Assembly (NCBI GenBank): GCA_937974275.1
Contig: CALJIF010000095.1
Location: forward strand, 1-46,045
Direction: 5' to 3'
DNA length: 46,045 nt
From: an uncultured Flavobacteriales bacterium
Lineage (GTDB): Bacteria; Bacteroidota; Bacteroidia; Palsa-965
A program made the translations under genes and the position numbers. Positions 1-8,279 of the stretch are shown here, piece after piece; the stretch's first letter is position 1, and each line of letters starts with the position of its first letter. The notes under the pieces were generated by a model. It saw only the letters and a list, made by a program, of their open reading frames with translations, made no database searches and had not been told where the DNA came from.

Positions 1-1250
1 TGTATTGCTTGTCTTTAGCGGCTTTGTCGGCATTCGCTTTATCGGCAGCAATGTTATCATCGCATTGTTTGATTTTGTCCTTCGGATATTGCTCTTCAGG
101 TTTAATACCTGATGCTTTCGAGTATTCTACTTTCGCACCGGCCCAATCTTTCTCACCGAACTTCGCGTCCGCAGCTGCAATGGCATCGTTGTATTGCTTG
201 TCTTTAGCGGCTTTGTCGGCATTCGCTTTATCGGCAGCAATGTTGTCATCACACTGCTTGATTTTGTCTTTGGGATATTGCTCTTCAGGTTTAATACCTG
301 ACGCTTTTGTGTAATCTACTTTTGCACCTGCCCAATCTTTTGCAGCAAACTTGGCATCCGCAGCGGCAAGTGCATCTTTATATGATTTGTCTTTAGCTGC
401 AGCAGCCTGATCACCGGCAATATTCTTATCGCATTCTGCAATTCTATCCTTCGGATATTTTTCCTCGGGCTTCAATCCCGATGCTTCCTGATATTTAGCT
501 TTTGCGGCAGACCAGTCTTTTGCAGTGAATTTCGCATCAGCATCAGCAATGGCATCGTTATATTTTTTGTCTTTCTCCGCCGCCGATTTCTCCGCTGCAA
601 TATTATCATCGCATGCTTTAATACGATCCTTCGGATATTGTTCAGTAGGTTTAATACCGGATGCTTTGGTGTATTCCGTTTTCGCACCTGCCCAATCTTT
701 GGCAGCAAATTTGGCATCAGCAGCGGTAATCGCATCCTTATACTGTTGTTCTTTCGCCGCAGCATTGGCATCATCCGCGATGTTCTTATCGCACAGCACA
801 ATTTGATCTTTCGGATATTTTTCTGCAGCATTTAATGCTGATGCTTCCTGATATTTAGCTTTTGCTGCTGCCCAGTTTTTCGCAGCAAACTTGGCGTCTG
901 CATCTGCGATTAAATCTTTGTACTTCTGGGCATTTGCTGCTGCTGTTGCTGCTGCGGCCGCATTGGCATCACACTTTGCAATTTGATCTTTGGGATATTG
1001 CTCTGCGGGTTTCATGCCCGAAGCTTTTTGATAATCAGCTTTCGCACCTGCCCAATCTTTCGCGGCGAATTTGGCATCTGCAGCCGCAATGGCATCCTTA
1101 TATTGTTTTTCAGCCGCTGCTGCTGAGGCATCAAGTCCTAAGTTTTTATCGCATTCCGCAATCTTATCTTTAGGATATTGTTCATTAGGCAGAATACCCA
1201 AAGCTTCTTGGTAGGCAGATTTCGCACCATTCCAATCTTTCGCTCCAAAG
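1..1250 (-). repeat. Tandem 180-nt (60-residue) coding repeats, including one 189-nt unit
   Basis: The codons for the conserved Tyr-Pro (ggatatt on the plus strand) recur at 84, 273, 453, 633, 813, 993 and 1173. The spacings are 189, 180, 180, 180, 180 and 180 nt. The two units nearest the window start are almost identical in DNA (1-60 against 190-249), while the older units differ at many positions. That indicates a recent duplication at the C-terminal side. The array continues beyond the window. Confidence 0.9.
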
Positions 1251-1861
1251 GCTTTATCAGCACGTTCAATGGCTGCATCATACAACTTTTGTTTTTCTCT
1301 TGCTTGTCGAGCCAATTCTTTAAGCTTCTCCAACTCAGCACGCATCTGATTGGTGTACACTTTGTCGTAATCGAAATCAGAGACGTCCGGGCTTGGGTTG
1401 TAGATAATTTTGGCTACGGGCTTATTTAATACGGAATAGTCTAACCCGGGGAATATTTTGAATAATTCAATTTCAACGTCAAAATCAGCAAAGGCTCCTT
1501 CTCCACGTTCTGCAGGAACATTGAATGTTGTAATCGTAAACTTCTTGGTGATATAACCTGTTTTGGTAACTCGAACTTCGTAGTCGCCATTAGGTTCCAA
1601 GCGCAACTTAAATTTTCCGTTGCTGCCTGTATTAACTACCTGTTGCTGAGAACCTCCTTTGAATAAGCTAACCGAACAACCTTCCAACGGCATGTCTTTA
1701 GCTTTCTTTTCATTGTATTCCGTAACGCGTCCTCCGAATACAAATTGCCAGTCAGGTGCTTGTGCATAACTTGCCACAGCAACTAACAGCATTAGCAAAG
1801 TGCTAACGAGTCGAAAAGGTGATAAACAACTTCGGCAATTATTGGAAACAGTCAAGGGCAT
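1..1861 (-). CDS. Exported 60-residue-repeat protein with carboxypeptidase-regulatory-like domain (C-terminus cut by window edge)
   Basis: The minus-strand frame is open from ATG at 1861 to the left edge, giving 620 codons with no stop. The first ~35 residues form a signal peptide (LLMLLVAVASYA then QAP). Residues ~40-120 look like a CarboxypepD_reg-type beta-sandwich (GGRVTEY, GSNGKFKLRLEPNGDYEVRV). A linker with a charged helix follows (MRAELEKLKELARQAREKQK). The rest is a tandem array of ~60-residue units, each with a form of KDWAGAKxxYxxASGxxPxEQYPKDxIxxCD, resembling helical TPR-like pairs. Export is clear. A scaffold or cell-envelope role is only inferred, and I do not recognise a named family. 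The gene diverges from the oxidoreductase at 1945. Confidence 0.85.
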   Translation of the reverse strand, partial: MPLTVSNNCRSCLSPFRLVSTLLMLLVAVASYAQAPDWQFVFGGRVTEYNEKKAKDMPLEGCSVSLFKGGSQQQVVNTGSNGKFKLRLEPNGDYEVRVTKTGYITKKFTITTFNVPAERGEGAFADFDVEIELFKIFPGLDYSVLNKPVAKIIYNPSPDVSDFDYDKVYTNQMRAELEKLKELARQAREKQKLYDAAIERADKAFGAKDWNGAKSAYQEALGILPNEQYPKDKIAECDKNLGLDASAAAAEKQYKDAIAAADAKFAAKDWAGAKADYQKASGMKPAEQYPKDQIAKCDANAAAAATAAANAQKYKDLIADADAKFAAKNWAAAKAKYQEASALNAAEKYPKDQIVLCDKNIADDANAAAKEQQYKDAITAADAKFAAKDWAGAKTEYTKASGIKPTEQYPKDRIKACDDNIAAEKSAAEKDKKYNDAIADADAKFTAKDWSAAKAKYQEASGLKPEEKYPKDRIAECDKNIAGDQAAAAKDKSYKDALAAADAKFAAKDWAGAKVDYTKASGIKPEEQYPKDKIKQCDDNIAADKANADKAAKDKQYNDAIAAADAKFGEKDWAGAKVEYSKASGIKPEEQYPKDKIKQCDDNIAADKANADKAAKDKQY

Positions 1862-1944
1862 AATTGGGGCACAAATATCGACGTTTTTTCGCTCGGTCAG
1901 CGTACATTTATACACTGTATTTCATTAAAAGTTAAGCATTTTTT

Positions 1945-3087
1945 ATGCCAACACTCACCAGTTTTTGGGAAAAGAGCGAATTCTTTGATAAAATAGACAC
2001 GGTTGTGCTGGGAAGCGGCATAGTCGGCCTGCAGGCTGCACTTAATCTGAAACGACTGCATCCTGCATTGAACATTGCGGTTTTTGAAGCCGGCGCATTG
2101 CCTACAGGAGCAAGTACGAAAAATGCCGGCTTTGCCTGTTTCGGCAGTGTATCGGAATTGTTGGATGATTTTACCAAAGTGCCCCGAAATGAAGTTTTTG
2201 AACTTGTGGAGCGGCGTTTTGAAGGTTTGCAGCGCTTGCGAGCAACATTGGGTGATGAGGCGATTGAATACGAAGAGTGGGGCGGATTTGAATTGTTTAC
2301 GCAACAAGAGGATTTCAATTCCTGTGCCGCTTTAATTCCCGAACTCAATGATGAACTCCAACAACGTCTTGGAATTAAGGACGTATATCAAATTGCCGAC
2401 AATCGCATAGCCGAATTTGGTTTTCAGGGTGTCCGGCATTTAATTCTAAATAAGGCTGAAGGGCAGATTAATACAGGTAAAATGATGCGAGCGTTGGTTC
2501 AAAAAGTTCGCGATGCAGGCATAGAAATTTATAACGGCATTCATGTTACCGGTATTCATGAAACAGATTCAGGTGTTGAACTGACTACGACCAATGGCTA
2601 TTTAATTCGCGTTCAACAAATAGTAATTTGTACCAACGGATTTGCAAGGCAGTTTCTGCAAGATGAAGATGTTCAACCGGCACGTGCTCAGGTGTTAATT
2701 ACCAAACCCTTGCCAACATTGCCGTTTCGGGGTGCTTTTCATTACGATGCAGGATATTATTACTTCCGGCATGTCGGAAACAGAATACTTTTTGGAGGTG
2801 GTCGCAATCTCGATTTTAAAGGTGAAACAACTACGGATCACGACGTAACGGCAAGAATTCAGCAGCAATTGGATCATTTGTTAAGCACGGTTATCATTCC
2901 CGGAGTTTCATACGAAGTAGAAATGCGCTGGGCCGGAACGATGGGAGTAGGAGCAACAAAGCGTCCGATTGTTAAGCAAGTCAGCGATCGAATTTTTTGT
3001 GCCGTACGTATGGGTGGAATGGGTGTGGCACTTGGAAGTTTAACGGGTGAAGAAGTCGCTCAAATGGTTTATGCGCATGGAAATTAA
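1945..3087 (+). CDS. FAD-dependent oxidoreductase, D-amino-acid/glycine oxidase (DAO) superfamily
   Basis: 380 residues. The N-terminal Rossmann dinucleotide-binding motif is at residues ~20-45 (VVLGSGIVGLQAALNL followed by VFEAG). It is followed by the DAO-type segment ASTKNAGFACFG. The C-terminal WAGTMGVGATKRPIV and MGGMGVALGS fit the FAD-contact region of the family. No signal peptide is seen, so it is probably cytosolic. The substrate cannot be read from the sequence; amine or amino-acid oxidation is the family expectation. The stop overlaps the start of gluQ, so the two genes are probably translationally coupled. Confidence 0.8.
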   Translation: MPTLTSFWEKSEFFDKIDTVVLGSGIVGLQAALNLKRLHPALNIAVFEAGALPTGASTKNAGFACFGSVSELLDDFTKVPRNEVFELVERRFEGLQRLRATLGDEAIEYEEWGGFELFTQQEDFNSCAALIPELNDELQQRLGIKDVYQIADNRIAEFGFQGVRHLILNKAEGQINTGKMMRALVQKVRDAGIEIYNGIHVTGIHETDSGVELTTTNGYLIRVQQIVICTNGFARQFLQDEDVQPARAQVLITKPLPTLPFRGAFHYDAGYYYFRHVGNRILFGGGRNLDFKGETTTDHDVTARIQQQLDHLLSTVIIPGVSYEVEMRWAGTMGVGATKRPIVKQVSDRIFCAVRMGGMGVALGSLTGEEVAQMVYAHGN

Positions 3088-3994
3088 ATCACTCAAAACT
3101 CGAATTGCGCCAACTCCCAGTGGCTTTTTACACATCGGGAACGCATTCAATTTTTTGTTAACACGCTTAATTGCGGATGCTCATGCCGGACAAGTGCTGC
3201 TTCGCATTGACGATGGCGACTACGAACGAAAGCGTCCGGAATTTGTTCAGGATATTTTCGAAAGCCTGGAATGGCTCGGAATTAAGTATGAAGATGGCCC
3301 GGTGAATAGTGCTGACTTTGAAGCGAATTGGAGTCAGCGTCACAGAAGCGATTTGTATTTACAGACGTTGCAGGAACTCACACATCGTGCGGAATTGTTT
3401 GCTTGTACCTGTACACGAAAACAGCTTGAATCGTCAGGTAAAACTGCTTATCCGGAAACGTGTACATCTTTGCATTTGCCGTTGAATTCATCTGAAACAG
3501 CATGGAGGATAACGGTACCACCGGGAACAGTAATCGCGGTTAAGGATTTGCTTCGAGGTGTCGTAAATGTTGATCTTTCGGAACTTTCAGGATCATTTGT
3601 AGTGAAGCAGAAAAATGGCGAACCGGCATATCAATTAACAAGTTTGTGCGATGATGTTCATTACGGAATCAACTACATTGTACGTGGGGAAGATTTGTTA
3701 TTATCATCCGCCAGTCAATTGTATTTAGCCCAAAAGCTGGGAAAGTCCCAATTCGAGGCTGTCGATTTTGTGCACCATAAACTACAACATGATACTGACG
3801 GACAGAAGTTATCTAAATCTGCAGGAGCCTTGTCATTGCAGTATCTGCGTAAACACGGGATGTCAGCAGCGAACGTGTACGCGCTTTTTTGTGAGCAATT
3901 CCTGGGTTTGGCAGGGAAGCCTCAATCATTTACAGAATTAACAGAAATCTTCACAACAGAAACTCACCCGTATACGGCCTTATTGCCGGAATAG
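3071..3994 (+). CDS. gluQ: Glutamyl-queuosine tRNA(Asp) synthetase
   Basis: 307 residues, the length of a glutamyl-tRNA synthetase catalytic core without the anticodon-binding domain. The HIGH-type motif is HIGN at residues 21-24 and the KMSKS-type motif is KLSKS at ~246-250. C112, C114, Y127 and C131 match the CxC...YxxxC zinc site of E. coli GluQ (YadB), which separates it from GltX. The family attaches glutamate to queuosine in tRNA(Asp). In-frame ATGs exist at 3047, 3071 and 3077. I chose 3071 because it leaves a short 17-nt overlap with the upstream gene and a normal N-terminus before TRIAPTPSG. Confidence 0.88.
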   Translation: MRMEIKSLKTRIAPTPSGFLHIGNAFNFLLTRLIADAHAGQVLLRIDDGDYERKRPEFVQDIFESLEWLGIKYEDGPVNSADFEANWSQRHRSDLYLQTLQELTHRAELFACTCTRKQLESSGKTAYPETCTSLHLPLNSSETAWRITVPPGTVIAVKDLLRGVVNVDLSELSGSFVVKQKNGEPAYQLTSLCDDVHYGINYIVRGEDLLLSSASQLYLAQKLGKSQFEAVDFVHHKLQHDTDGQKLSKSAGALSLQYLRKHGMSAANVYALFCEQFLGLAGKPQSFTELTEIFTTETHPYTALLPE

Positions 3995-4005
3995 TACCTT
4001 TGCTC

Positions 4006-4710
4006 ATGCATGTTTTTTATCAGCCACATTTGGATGTAGAGCAGCCGCTTCTGAATGAAGAGGAATCCCGTCATGCTGTTCGTGTGCTACGTTTATCCGA
4101 AGGCGACGAGTTGTATGTGACCAATGGAACAGGACAATTTTTTCGTGCACAAATAGCCTTCGCTGATCCGAAACGATGCGCACTCGCGCACTTGGAGCAA
4201 TTTACGATAACTCCGGAGCCAAAAATCAAAGTTCATCTGGCTGTTGGTGCTACCAAGAACATGGATAGAATGGAATGGCTTATCGAGAAGGCAACGGAAA
4301 TTGGATTGCATTCGTTCATCCCCTTAGAATGCGACCGAAGTGAACGAAGTGTTGTGAAGAAAGAGCGTTTGGAAAAGGTTGCTATAGCCGCGATGAAACA
4401 AAGTCAGCGCGCTGTTTTACCTCAAATAATGCCCATGACATCTTTCCAACAATGTTTAAAAGCGTATTCCTTGTTTTCCGGGAGTAAACTTATGGCGCAG
4501 TGTGAACCTGGTGAGAAGAAATCGTTGAAAAATTTCGCCGGAATACAGGAAGTTCTCCTTCTTATCGGGCCGGAAGGTGATTTTTCAACTGAGGAGATCA
4601 CGTTCGCCCAAAACTCAGGCTGTGAAATGATCACTTTAGGAACATCCAGACTGCGTACTGAAACGGCCGCTTTATTGGCGCTTACCGGAATGCACATTTT
4701 AGCCGATTAA
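4006..4710 (+). CDS. rsmE: 16S rRNA (uracil-1498-N3)-methyltransferase
   Basis: 234 residues. The N-terminal PUA-like part contains ESRHAVRVLRLSEGD. The C-terminal SPOUT (trefoil-knot) domain has KATEIG, the SAM-binding GPEGDFS and TLGTSRLRTETAAL, which are RsmE signatures. It methylates U1498 of 16S rRNA. The frame can be extended to a TTG at 4000, but the ATG at 4006 gives the family-like start MHVFYQP. A TAnnTTTG element (TACCTTTG, 3994-4001) ends just before this ATG. If used as a -7 box it would give a nearly leaderless mRNA, but no -33 partner is visible. It follows gluQ by 11 nt. Confidence 0.93.
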   Translation: MHVFYQPHLDVEQPLLNEEESRHAVRVLRLSEGDELYVTNGTGQFFRAQIAFADPKRCALAHLEQFTITPEPKIKVHLAVGATKNMDRMEWLIEKATEIGLHSFIPLECDRSERSVVKKERLEKVAIAAMKQSQRAVLPQIMPMTSFQQCLKAYSLFSGSKLMAQCEPGEKKSLKNFAGIQEVLLLIGPEGDFSTEEITFAQNSGCEMITLGTSRLRTETAALLALTGMHILAD

Positions 4711-4734
4711 GTTCGTCTAATCATTATTCCAACT

Positions 4735-4762
4735 TTCGCTGTTCCGAATATTTATATCTTTG
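4735..4762 (+). promoter_or_regulatory. Probable Bacteroidota promoter of thrS
   Basis: The -7 element TATCTTTG lies at 4755-4762, with an imperfect -33 element (TTTC, 4735-4738) 16 nt upstream. It sits in the rsmE-thrS gap, ~40 nt before the thrS ATG. Confidence 0.6.
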
Positions 4763-4802
4763 CGCATCACAACATTAACCTGCTTTGTACGCAGGATCAA
4801 CT

Positions 4803-6749
4803 ATGATAAAAATTACATTACCGGATGGTGCAGTTCGCGAATATGCAGTAGGCACCAGCGCTTTGGAAATAGCGCAATCAATAAGTGAAGGACTTGCACG
4901 TAATGTCTTGTCTGCAAAAGTCAACGGAGAAGTTTGGGACGCCACACGTCCAATCCTGAATGACGCTTCACTTCAACTCTTAACGTGGAACGATACTGAA
5001 GGCAAAGAAACCATGTGGCATTCTTCTGCGCATTTGATGGCAGAGGCGCTGGAATCGCTGTATCCGGGCATTAAGTTCGGAATTGGTCCTCCGATTGAAA
5101 ACGGATTTTATTACGACGTCGATTTGGGCGGACAGCAAATTTCTTCTGACGATTTGCCAAAAATCGAAAAGAAAATGCTGGAGTTGGCGCAGCAGAAAAA
5201 TACGTATGCGCGTCGTGAAATCAGCAAAGAAGAGGCTGTGCAGTATTTCACCGAAAAAGGTGATGAGTACAAACTTGATCTTTTGCAGGATTTACAAGAC
5301 GGCTCCATTACCTTTTATTCTCAGGGAAATTTCACCGACTTGTGTCGCGGACCGCATATTCCCAATACCGGATTTATTAAGGCAGTAAAGCTGTTGAACA
5401 TTGCCGGCGCTTATTGGCGTGGTGATGAAAAGAATAAACAATTAACCCGCATTTACGGTATTACGTTCCCGAAACAAAAGGAACTGGATGAATACCTCGT
5501 GATGTTGGAAGAAGCGAAGAAGCGCGACCATCGTAAGTTGGGGCGCGAGTTGGAATTGTTCACCTTCTCCGAAAAAGTTGGAATGGGTTTGCCGTTGTGG
5601 TTACCGAATGGTGCCGCCTTGCGCGATCGTTTGCAACAGTTTTTGCAGAAAGCACAGCTGAAAGCCGGCTATTTACCGGTTATTACGCCGCATATTGGTA
5701 ACAAGCAATTGTACGTTACCAGCGGTCACTACGAGAAATACGGGAAGGATTCGTTCCAGCCCATTAATACACCACAAGAAGGCGAGCAGTTTTTCCTTAA
5801 GCCGATGAACTGTCCCCATCATTGTGAAATTTATAAGAGTAAACCGCGTTCGTATAAGGATTTACCGGTTCGTTTTGCTGAATTCGGCACCGTATATCGT
5901 TACGAGCAGCATGGCGAATTGCATGGATTAACCCGTGTTCGGGGCTTTACGCAAGATGATGCGCATTTGTTCTGTCGTCCGGATCAGGTGAAGGAGGAAT
6001 TTTGCAAAGTAATTGATCTGGTGTTGTATGTGTTTCGTGCTTTGGATTTCACGGACTTTATCGCTCAGGTTTCTTTGCGTGATAAAGTCGATCGTTCGAA
6101 GTATATCGGCAACGAAGAAAACTGGGAAAAAGCAGAACAGGCCATTATTGAAGCAGCTGCTGAACGCGGATTGAAAACCGTTGTTGAATACGGCGAAGCT
6201 GCGTTTTACGGGCCTAAGCTCGATTTCATGGTGCGAGATGCTATCGGTCGAAAGTGGCAACTCGGAACCATTCAGGTAGATTACAACTTGCCGGAGCGTT
6301 TCGAATTGGAATATACCGGAGCGGATAATCAGAAGCATCGCCCTGTAATGATTCACCGTGCGCCGTTTGGTTCGATGGAGCGTTTTGTCGCAGTATTAAT
6401 TGAGCATTGTGCCGGAAAGTTCCCGTTGTGGTTAACGCCGGAGCAGGTAGCTATACTTCCTATCAGCGATCGTTTTAACGAATATGCGGAACAAGTATTG
6501 GCGGAATTAAAAAATTCCGATATTCGGGGCTACGTGGATGACCGGGCAGAAAAAATCGGTAAAAAAATCCGCGATAATGAATTGAAGAAAGTTCCGTTTA
6601 TGCTCATCGTAGGAGAGAAAGAGGCTGCTGAAGGCCTTGTTAGTGTTCGTCGCCAGGGCGATGGAGATAAAGGAGCAATGAGCATTTCTGAATTTGCTAA
6701 TCTGATCAATTCAGAAGTTAACGAGCGACTTCAAACACTCAACAACTAA
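4803..6749 (+). CDS. thrS: Threonyl-tRNA synthetase
   Basis: 648 residues, full length. The TGS domain is at residues ~1-62 and the editing domain has HSSAHLMAEAL (HxxxH) with zinc-site-like DLCRGPH. The class II core contains MNCPHHCEIY, RFAEFGTVYRYE, RGFTQDDAH and motif 3 MIHRAPFGSMERF. The anticodon-binding domain starts at ~TPEQVAILPI. The ATG at 4803 is preceded by AGGAT at 8-nt spacing. A TTG at 4785 in the same frame is rejected because it adds six unconserved residues and has a poorer context. It charges tRNA(Thr) and has the classic position upstream of infC-rpmI-rplT. Confidence 0.97.
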   Translation: MIKITLPDGAVREYAVGTSALEIAQSISEGLARNVLSAKVNGEVWDATRPILNDASLQLLTWNDTEGKETMWHSSAHLMAEALESLYPGIKFGIGPPIENGFYYDVDLGGQQISSDDLPKIEKKMLELAQQKNTYARREISKEEAVQYFTEKGDEYKLDLLQDLQDGSITFYSQGNFTDLCRGPHIPNTGFIKAVKLLNIAGAYWRGDEKNKQLTRIYGITFPKQKELDEYLVMLEEAKKRDHRKLGRELELFTFSEKVGMGLPLWLPNGAALRDRLQQFLQKAQLKAGYLPVITPHIGNKQLYVTSGHYEKYGKDSFQPINTPQEGEQFFLKPMNCPHHCEIYKSKPRSYKDLPVRFAEFGTVYRYEQHGELHGLTRVRGFTQDDAHLFCRPDQVKEEFCKVIDLVLYVFRALDFTDFIAQVSLRDKVDRSKYIGNEENWEKAEQAIIEAAAERGLKTVVEYGEAAFYGPKLDFMVRDAIGRKWQLGTIQVDYNLPERFELEYTGADNQKHRPVMIHRAPFGSMERFVAVLIEHCAGKFPLWLTPEQVAILPISDRFNEYAEQVLAELKNSDIRGYVDDRAEKIGKKIRDNELKKVPFMLIVGEKEAAEGLVSVRRQGDGDKGAMSISEFANLINSEVNERLQTLNN

Positions 6750-6798
6750 TCATTTTGTTTGTCTTATCAATCAATCACATAAGTTTAACTTAAAAACC

Positions 6799-6811
6799 GG
6801 AGGTTCCAATC
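6799..6811 (+). promoter_or_regulatory. Shine-Dalgarno GGAGG fixing an AUC start for infC
   Basis: GGAGG at 6799-6803 is followed by 5 nt and ATC at 6809-6811. The in-frame stop TAA at 6791-6793 closes the frame upstream. No ATG, GTG or TTG occurs in frame until TTG at 7013, which is inside the conserved IF-3 N-domain. A strong SD is noteworthy here because most genes in this window lack one. Confidence 0.85.
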
Positions 6812-7426
6812 GCAGCTCCATTTAACAACAACAACAATCGTCCGCCACAAGGTGGACCAAGACCGGGAGGCCCGCGTCCGCCATTTCCACGTGGTCCGCG
6901 CCCGCCGCGTAAAGAAGAATTACACCGCATTAACGAAAAAATTCGTGATGTCGCTCAGGTACGTGTCGTAGGAGAAGGCATCGAGCCGGCTGTATATTCT
7001 ATTTCCAAAGCTTTGGAATTAGCGGAAGAACAAGGATTAGACCTTGTCGAAATTGTGCCAAATGCCGATCCTCCGGTATGTCGTATTGTAGATTACAAGA
7101 AGTTCTTGTACGAGCAAAAGAAGAAACAGAAAGAGATCAAGGCAAAAACGCTGAAAGTGGTGATCAAAGAAATTCGCTTTGGTCCACAAACAGACGATCA
7201 CGATTTCAATTTCAAGAAAAATCACGCCATCAAGTTCTTGCAGGAAGGCGCTAAAGTAAAAGCATACGTAATGTTTAAGGGGCGGTCTATAGTCTTTAAA
7301 GAACAGGGCGAGATTTTGCTGTTACGTTTTGCTCAAGAGCTGGAAGAATATGGTAAAGTAGAAGGATTGCCTATTTTGGAAGGGAAAAAGATGCAAATGA
7401 TCATTGCTCCCAAGAAAAAGAAGTAA
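6809..7426 (+). CDS. infC: Translation initiation factor IF-3, probable AUC start codon
   Basis: 205 residues. Conserved IF-3 segments include RINEKIRD at ~42-49, LVEIVPNADPPVCRIVDYKKFLYE, KEIRFGPQTDDHDF, FKGRSIV and the terminal MQMIIAPKKKK. Before the conserved core there is an Asn/Pro/Arg-rich basic extension (FNNNNN, then RPPQGG and repeated PRPP units) that looks disordered. IF-3 genes of other bacteria use AUU-type starts so that IF-3 can repress its own translation. Here the same logic is inferred from the AUC codon and its SD. It lies 59 nt after thrS with no terminator between, so co-transcription is likely. The start is a strong deduction but not proven. Confidence 0.93.
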   Translation: MAAPFNNNNNRPPQGGPRPGGPRPPFPRGPRPPRKEELHRINEKIRDVAQVRVVGEGIEPAVYSISKALELAEEQGLDLVEIVPNADPPVCRIVDYKKFLYEQKKKQKEIKAKTLKVVIKEIRFGPQTDDHDFNFKKNHAIKFLQEGAKVKAYVMFKGRSIVFKEQGEILLLRFAQELEEYGKVEGLPILEGKKMQMIIAPKKKK

Positions 7427-7444
7427 TTTCTGCACATAAAATTG

Positions 7445-7472
7445 GCCGTCGAAGCATATTCGACGGCTTTTT
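7445..7472 (+). terminator. Intrinsic terminator after infC
   Basis: GCCGTCGAA at 7445-7453 pairs with TTCGACGGC at 7459-7467, and TTTTT follows. It separates thrS-infC from rpmI-rplT. Confidence 0.85.
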
Positions 7473-7473
7473 A

Positions 7474-7504
7474 TTTGTCCGAATCCGGAAGAATTCTATC
7501 TTTG
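7474..7504 (+). promoter_or_regulatory. Bacteroidota promoter of rpmI-rplT
   Basis: An exact TTTG at 7474-7477, a 19-nt spacer and TATCTTTG at 7497-7504 match the -33/-7 consensus. It begins right after the infC terminator. Transcription should start near 7510, giving a ~40-nt leader before rpmI. Confidence 0.85.
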
Positions 7505-7549
7505 CAGCCCCGTTCGAATGTCCGAGCGGGTTAAAATAAAAAGCGCGTT

Positions 7550-7744
7550 ATGCCTAAGATGAAAACCAACTCCAGTGCGAAGAAGCGTTTCGTTCTCACC
7601 GGATCAGGTAAAATCAAAAGAAAGCATGCGTTTAAGCGTCACATCCTTACTAAAAAGGAAACTGCACGTAAGCGTCGCTTGACGAACGATGGACTCGTTC
7701 ATAAAGCTGACATGAACAACGTGAAGCAGTTACTTTGCATGTAA
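7550..7744 (+). CDS. rpmI: 50S ribosomal protein L35
   Basis: 64 residues, highly basic. It begins MPKMKTNSSAKKRF and has GSGKIKRKHAFKRHIL, typical of bL35. The usual neighbour order infC-rpmI-rplT confirms it. The ATG at 7550 is the only sensible start. Confidence 0.97.
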   Translation: MPKMKTNSSAKKRFVLTGSGKIKRKHAFKRHILTKKETARKRRLTNDGLVHKADMNNVKQLLCM

Positions 7745-7746
7745 GA

Positions 7747-7805
7747 TGCAGCGTTTAAACCGCTCTTTTGGGTTTATCAAAAAACTAAAGTTTAACCCGG
7801 CTGCA
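7747..7805 (+). promoter_or_regulatory. Candidate structured leader in the rpmI-rplT gap
   Basis: GCAGC (7748-7752) and TTTAAAC (7754-7760) can pair with GTTTAA (7790-7795) and GCTGC (7800-7804), enclosing ~30 nt. The 115-nt gap is long for this operon. L20 controls its own operon through RNA in other bacteria, so an autoregulatory role is plausible but unproven. Confidence 0.35.
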
Positions 7806-7859
7806 CAGTAAGTAAGATTCGCACGAAGCGAACACTGGTAGCCAAAACGAAAAAACAAA

Positions 7860-8207
7860 ATGCCAAGAAGTGTCAACCATGTTGCCTCCCGCGCACGCCG
7901 TAAGAAGGTCTTAAAAATGACCCGCGGTTATTGGGGAGCTGCCGGAAACGTTTGGACCGTTTCTAAAAATGTCCTCGAAAAAGGTTTAACCTATGCTTAC
8001 CGCGATCGCAAGCAGAAGAAGCGCAATTTCCGCAGCTTGTGGATTCAGCGTATCAATGCAGGTGTTCGTCCGCATGGAATGTCTTACTCTACTTTCATGG
8101 ACGCTATTCACAAGAGTGGTGTTCAATTGAATCGTAAGACTTTAGCTGACTTAGCAACCAACCATCCTGAAGCTTTCAAAGCTGTGGTTGATTCTGTAAA
8201 GAAGTAA
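7860..8207 (+). CDS. rplT: 50S ribosomal protein L20
   Basis: 115 residues, normal length. MPRSVNHVASRARRKKVLKM, RNFRSLWIQRINAG and the C-terminal NRKTLADLA region are diagnostic of bL20. The basic N-terminal arm binds 23S rRNA during assembly. It is transcribed with rpmI and ends at a strong terminator. Confidence 0.97.
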   Translation: MPRSVNHVASRARRKKVLKMTRGYWGAAGNVWTVSKNVLEKGLTYAYRDRKQKKRNFRSLWIQRINAGVRPHGMSYSTFMDAIHKSGVQLNRKTLADLATNHPEAFKAVVDSVKK

Positions 8208-8226
8208 GCGCTACATAATAGAAGAG

Positions 8227-8260
8227 AACGGCTGATCAATTGATCAGCCGTTTCTTTTTT
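8227..8260 (+). terminator. Terminator of rpmI-rplT
   Basis: AACGGCTGATCAA at 8227-8239 is followed directly by its exact inverse at 8240-8252, then TCTTTTTT. It is a near-perfect palindrome. Confidence 0.9.
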
Positions 8261-8279
8261 CGGCACATTACAGCGCATA

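Noticed and set aside
472..831. Frame of 119 residues on the minus strand, and several plus-strand frames in 1-1430
   Set aside because: They are out-of-frame shadows of the repeat-protein gene; the real frame runs uninterrupted from 1861 to the left edge.
1..1300. CRISPR-like array because of the regular 180-nt spacing
   Set aside because: The repeats are coding, in frame, too long and without unrelated spacers.
7013..7426. Shorter infC starting at TTG 7013
   Set aside because: It would delete the conserved start of the IF-3 N-domain (RINEKIRD) that is plainly encoded upstream in the same frame.
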